This document shows positions 59,916-64,000 of a stretch of 64,000 nucleotides of DNA, piece after piece. Under the pieces are notes generated by a model. It worked only from the letters and a program-made list of their open reading frames with translations, had not been told where the DNA came from and searched no databases. The position numbers and the translations under genes were made by a program. This DNA is from Trachythela sp. YZ-2020 (taxonomy: Eukaryota > Cnidaria > Anthozoa > Malacalcyonacea > Clavulariidae), in assembly GCA_016169945.1 (NCBI GenBank), contig JADLSH010000367.1:2170001-2234000 (forward strand), written 5' to 3'. The first letter of the stretch is position 1; each line of letters begins with the position of its first letter.

Positions 59916-60487
59916 GATATATAGTTTGTGTTTGTTTCAATTGTTTGGGGCAAATACTTTGTTATATGGCCTCATTAAGATATAATACCTCGCGGAATAC
60001 TTCGCTTTTCATAAACCCTTTTTCGATAAAAAATTAGTATTTAAAATGTGAACGTCTTTTGCCAATTATACCTAGGTATTGGCTATTTCTTTCTGGATTT
60101 TGTGGTAATGAGTATTTGAATATATCCTAAAATAATGGACAATCATATGAAACAATTTTGTATTACTATTAGTCTTAAAAACAAGAACTGTCTTATAATA
60201 TATGTAAGAGTGTCTTATAGTTTAACATGATTATGTCTTAACTATCTCTGTGTTAGTGGAAATTGAGTGAACCAGACTCCGAGTGAATGTGGATAAAACC
60301 AATACTATTTATCATATCCTGTGGGCATGGCCATGGGTATAAATGTATAATTGATATTAAAAATTTACACATCACAGTACGTGCAAACTAATTACAATTT
60401 AGATAATACATTATAAATATATGTTTAAAATACGTGATATTTGATATATATATATATATATATATATATAGGCTATATAATATGTAT
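59916..60487. other. 3' flank of the membrane-protein gene, no further gene seen
   Basis: AT-rich, with a (TA)n microsatellite at about 60443-60470. A canonical AATAAA close to the stop is not obvious. Confidence 0.5.
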
Positions 60488-60640
60488 AGGTTATCACATG
60501 AGGGGTGAGGTGATATCAGTTTTATCGCTCGAGGGACGATATCATAATTGTCACGAGTGAGCGCAGCGAACGAGGGACAATTATGATATCGTCACGAGAG
60601 TGATAAAACTGATATTACCGAGCCCCTCGTGTGATAACCT
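60488..60640. repeat. 153-bp palindromic element
   Basis: Outer arms AGGTTATCACATGAGGGG and near-complement. Inner arms include TGATATCAGTTTTATC and GGACGATATCATAATTGTC. The loop is around GAGTGAGCGCAGCGAACGA. Confidence 0.8.
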
Positions 60641-60649
60641 GTGTATTAC

Positions 60650-61205
60650 ATACTTGTGCCTTTATCAGGCTTCAAATATGGGACATATTAAAGAATGAGC
60701 TTCCTTTAGACCTTTACCAAGGCTTTTCAGATCCTTTTGGCTTTTGCTTGGCTTTAAGTGTTTCTCGGGCTTTGTTGAACAAGGTGAAGGGGATTTAACT
60801 CGTTACTCAGCCAGGGTAGTCCTTTTCTTTTACGTATCAATTAAAATGAGCGAAGTATCCGTAAAGACAGAAGTTCGTAGTTCGTACTCTCCGTCTGGTT
60901 TTCGTATGTTGACGAAATGCCATGAAATTGTCCATAACCTCCGGTCCTATAACTTCTAAGACGTCCTCCGTATTATGACATATCGTTTTTATGTTACCCC
61001 ACTCTCCTCCGCAGAGGCTGTGAGCTATTAAAAATAATTAGTCGTTTTTAATAGTGAGATCTCGAGCATTTTCATTAGTGTATAAGACTAATGAAATTGC
61101 TCGAGACCTCACTATTAAAAACGACTAATTATTTTTAATAGCTCACAGCCTCTGCGGAGGAGAGTGATATCACCCTGTTATCGCCCTGATAAAGGCACAA
61201 GTATA
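60650..61205. repeat. Inverted-repeat pair enclosing a second hairpin
   Basis: ATACTTGTGCCTTTATCAGG (60650-60669) and its complement (about 61185-61205) bracket a short open frame (60744-60959, unrecognised) and the hairpin at 61000-61166. With the palindrome at 60488-60640 this looks like one complex foldback element. Confidence 0.65.
61000..61166. repeat. 167-bp near-perfect hairpin
   Basis: Arms of about 80 bp start CACTCTCCTCCGCAGAGGCT and fold around a 7-nt loop (about 61081-61087). The ends resemble those of the element at 57729-57920. Confidence 0.88.
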
Positions 61206-61599
61206 ACCTCTAAAGATAATATATTAACTTTTAACTCGTGATGCGTAATGCATAATAAAAGAATCCCTAAATTTGTTCGTTTTCACTACTGGTAGTTTGT
61301 ACTTAGATTTACATCTAAGGTTAAAGTCATTTGGACAGAGTTGTGGTAATAAGTTACTAGATAGTTTATGTTGATCATTATTCTACACATAATTTATCTG
61401 TGATGTTTAAGGCTTCACTATAACTTTCGTCAGGACAAAGAATTCTAAGGGGCTCATTTCTGTATTCTTTCTATTTGGTTCGATACTTTCGATAAATAGG
61501 CCGGGAGGCTACTATTAAACGCTTAGCATGCATATTCCAGGACCGATCTGATACACGCACAGTAAAACTGTACTATAAAAGAGTCTAGATCAACACCAG

Positions 61600-62455
61600 C
61601 ACGCTTGAGGAGTCTTAGAAGATATAGCCGCTTTGCATGTAATACCGTCTACATGATCATTCTATTTGAGATCCTGTCTTACAGTTACGCCAAGTATTTT
61701 AACAGTTTGAACAACTTCGAACGCATGACCGTTAACTGCTATTGCGTTGTCCGTGCCTTGTTGTTTACTAAAGTCCATCGAAGTTCCTTGCATTTGATCG
61801 AATTCAACTGAAACCCGTTTTCGTTTGTCCACAAGGATATTTGGTCAACCTGTTCCTGTAAAGTACTGGATTCAGACTTTGGAATAATTTCGGAGACTGT
61901 ACTATCATCAGCAAATTTCCATTACATTGAAGATACTCCTGTTACGGATAGATCGTTGATCATCGCCAAAAAAAGCCAGGGACCAATTTTTGTACCTTGT
62001 GGAATTCCCGCGGGAACTATTTTAAAGTTCGAAAAACAATTGGGAGTTAAGCTTCACACGTTGAGATCTACCACGTAGGAAGTAAATAATCCAGTTTACG
62101 ACTGTGGGTTTGATTCCAAGACTATAAAGGTTTGGCTATCAACAGGTTATGATCTACTAAATCGAATGCTTTTCTATAATCCAGAAGAGCAATCCTTACG
62201 CACAAGCCACTTCCTGCATCTGTAGCTTCAAGCCAATGATGTAACATCGAGATGAGGGCGAAAGTTGTACAAGAAGCAGGGATAAAGCCAAGTTGTTGTG
62301 GGTCGATGACCTTCATCAAAGTAGGTTACACTCTCTATAATGAATGCTTCTGCGATTTTTGATAAAGTGGATGTTAAGGAAATTGGCCTAAGGTCTTTGT
62401 TGAAATCCTCGATCGTATGGGCTTTGCTAACGGAGGAACATCTGCCAACTTCCAT
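61600..62455 (-). pseudogene. LINE reverse transcriptase catalytic part
   Basis: Frames contain QLGFIPASCTTFALISMLHH, IALLDYRKAFDLVDHNLLI (motif A), VPAGIPQGTKIGPWLFL near 61990-62040 (motif B), and KFADDSTVSEII near 61890-61925 (catalytic FADD). Thumb sequence follows down to about 61600. A stop precedes FADD and frames change near 62130, so it is non-functional. Confidence 0.85.
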
Positions 62456-63039
62456 ACACGTGGAACTTTGGATTCACAAAAATACGTGTTAAGAATATTG
62501 GTGATGGCTGGGGATAATATATCAGAGTATTCTTTTAATACCCAGTTTGGTATGTCATCAGGATCACCTGACTTTGATATACCTATCTGACGAAGTTTTT
62601 TTGCAACTGATTCTTCGTTAACAACAATAGGCTCGTCATGTTCTATTTGGACACATACATCCTCAGATAACGGTGTGTAATCCTGCATCACACTAACAAA
62701 AGCGTCATTGATCTCGTTGGCCAATTCTTGATCATTATAATCAGTATGTGTTCTTAAAATGGACCGAATATCACGTTGCGTTGTTTTTGATGCACTACAG
62801 AATTGCTTTATTCCACGCCACCAATCTCGGAGTTTGACGTGCTGTAGGTCTCGTACCTTGCTACTATAATATGTCTTCCGAAATCGTTTCCTCTCGCGAT
62901 TCACTTTGTTTCTTAACATTCTGTAAAGAAATTCGTCATCTGAGGTAAAAGCTCTCTGTCGTTTCTTTATGAGAAGCTTCAAGTTCGCATTCATCCAAGG
63001 CTTATCCGTTTCGTGGATTCTAACAGAACGTTCGGGCAT
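62374..63039 (-). pseudogene. LINE region between endonuclease and reverse transcriptase
   Basis: 221 residues open: VRIHETDKPWMNANLKLLIKK, then a basic helical stretch, RDWWRGIKQFC, and SGDPDDIPNWVLKEYSDIL with VPRVWKLADVPPLAK (RT motif 0-1 region). This is the standard linker of CR1/Jockey-type polyproteins. It ends where the RT frame changes. Confidence 0.85.
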
Positions 63040-63071
63040 AATGGTATCCAGTCCATACTTTATTATATCAG

Positions 63072-64000
63072 TTAGTATATAGACAACTTGTCGTCGCAGC
63101 GGCAGGATTGATCATGAATAAACACACTGTCCCATGGGATCTCTATGAGGAAACGACCGAGACTTGCAAAAGCAGTGATGGCTATGTGGCCTGACAGGCC
63201 AAACAGGGGATTTCTAATTGGAGGTTTGTAATAGTCTTGCACATTGGTATATTTGGTCAAGAGTGTTACCACCTCTAGTAGGAAAATTTATCATGGGCTG
63301 AAGTTGGTAGCATCTAGCAGCTGCTTTAAAGTCAAGTTTATTAAAATCTCCTACCAGTATAATAGCACTATTTAAAAAGTGTGACTCCACGAATTCTAAG
63401 GAGGACTTCAGGTATTCTTATCAGCGTCTGGTGGATGGAACAAGCATGCTACAACAATATTTGGAAAACCTCGTGGTAAACGCTTGGGACGTAAAACTAG
63501 CCAAAGGACTTCATGTTCGTCATTGTAAAGCTCCGACAAAATTTTGCACTCTATTGACTCTCTCACATATATACAAACGCCGCCATGTGCTCTGTTTTCA
63601 CGATCCCGTCTAAATAGCTGATATTTATTTATTAATAGAATCATCAGGAACTAATTTTTTTAGCCATGTCTCACTGAAAAATACAATTTCGATATCCTGA
63701 TGTCGGAGAAAGAATGTGATTTCATCAATCTTTGGTGCTATAGACATACAATTTGAAAGTAAAAAAGATGGGATAAATTGTGGCGGCTCAGTTCTCAGAG
63801 TTGGCGTTGAAGTGGGTATTCTATATGTGTGGAGATCTGGATGCAGTTTTCTGGGTTATGGACATTTTTCCGTTTGTTGACATTTGACGAGTTAGCAGTA
63901 TGGTTGGTAATCCTCACTGGGATATTGTATAATTTGCAGTTCTCAGGTATATTGTCTCCAGGAACACGAGTAGGGCGTCGAAAAAAATGCGTCATTAATA
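63072..64000 (-). pseudogene. LINE AP-endonuclease, fragmented
   Basis: Frames include NRAHGGVCIYVRESIECKIL (the G-G-V-x-I/L-Y strand of the fold), LRPKRLPRGFPNIVVACLFH and, near 63340, a GDFN-like stretch (ILVGDFNKLDFKA). Frameshifts and stops break the domain. The most 5' visible part (63795-63995) is polar sequence before the endonuclease core. Confidence 0.75.

Larger units (their letters stand above)
61430..64000 (-). mobile_element. Second APE-type LINE, decayed, running off the right edge
   Basis: On the minus strand, endonuclease fragments (63072-64000) are followed by the pre-RT and RT region (62374-63039, 62122-62455) and RT motifs B and C with C-terminal sequence (61430-62110). 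The copy has several stops and frameshifts, and its 5' part continues beyond the window. It is a different lineage from the LINE at 52-56 kb. Confidence 0.85.

Overview
This 64 kb window looks like repeat-rich nuclear DNA from an invertebrate animal, most likely a cnidarian. It is AT-rich, carries TTAGGG-type telomere-like repeats, and is dominated by transposable elements. I can support one intact host-type gene (a small single-pass membrane protein at 59370-59915), one decayed G-protein-coupled receptor (38337-39180) and one decayed peptidase-like fragment (42310-42879). Nearly everything else is mobile DNA or its debris. The cnidarian assignment is an inference from this mix, not from a diagnostic gene.

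The centrepiece (5248-28266) is a Polinton/Maverick of the adintovirus-like type. It has inverted terminal repeats built from a short tandem unit, a perfect 6-bp target duplication (TCCATC), a protein-primed family B DNA polymerase, a retroviral-type integrase, and a virion module: double jelly-roll major capsid protein, penton, adenain-like protease, packaging ATPase and two small adenovirus-like core or membrane proteins. Accessory genes include a triple GRF zinc-finger protein, a Bcl-2-like protein, a small basic-region activator-like protein, a RING-like protein and a candidate N-myristoylated protein. Most frames are open. The ATPase is split by an insertion, while the penton and integrase carry frameshifts, so the copy is young but no longer complete. 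Seven plus-strand genes have TATA boxes, and several genes share 5' or 3' sequence modules, which suggests temporal gene classes.

The ATPase insertion (8530-15710) is a 7.2 kb element of unrecognised family with an AGGCCT duplication. Inside it lie a Merlin-like element with an 8-bp duplication, a P-type (THAP) transposon with a frameshifted transposase exon, and a smaller inverted-repeat element.

Right of the Polinton, a DNA element with an 8-bp duplication (30076-37077) contains a tyrosine-recombinase retrotransposon (30263-36850). This retroelement has the split-direct-repeat layout of PAT/Ngaro elements and intact-looking Gag-like, RT-RNase H and recombinase frames. From 39.7 to 47.3 kb come Harbinger-like, hAT-like and unclassified inverted-repeat elements, one with a tRNA-like Pol III promoter inside it. 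There is also a foldback-like structure whose arms carry three differently evolved versions of one 7-bp tandem repeat.

The right part holds a Penelope-like retrotransposon remnant (48.4-49.2 kb), a frameshifted APE-type LINE inserted in a 34-bp minisatellite (52.1-55.9 kb), a second LINE running off the right edge (about 61.4-64.0 kb, minus strand), several hairpin elements, and a small inverted-repeat element carrying telomere-like repeats just upstream of the host membrane-protein gene.
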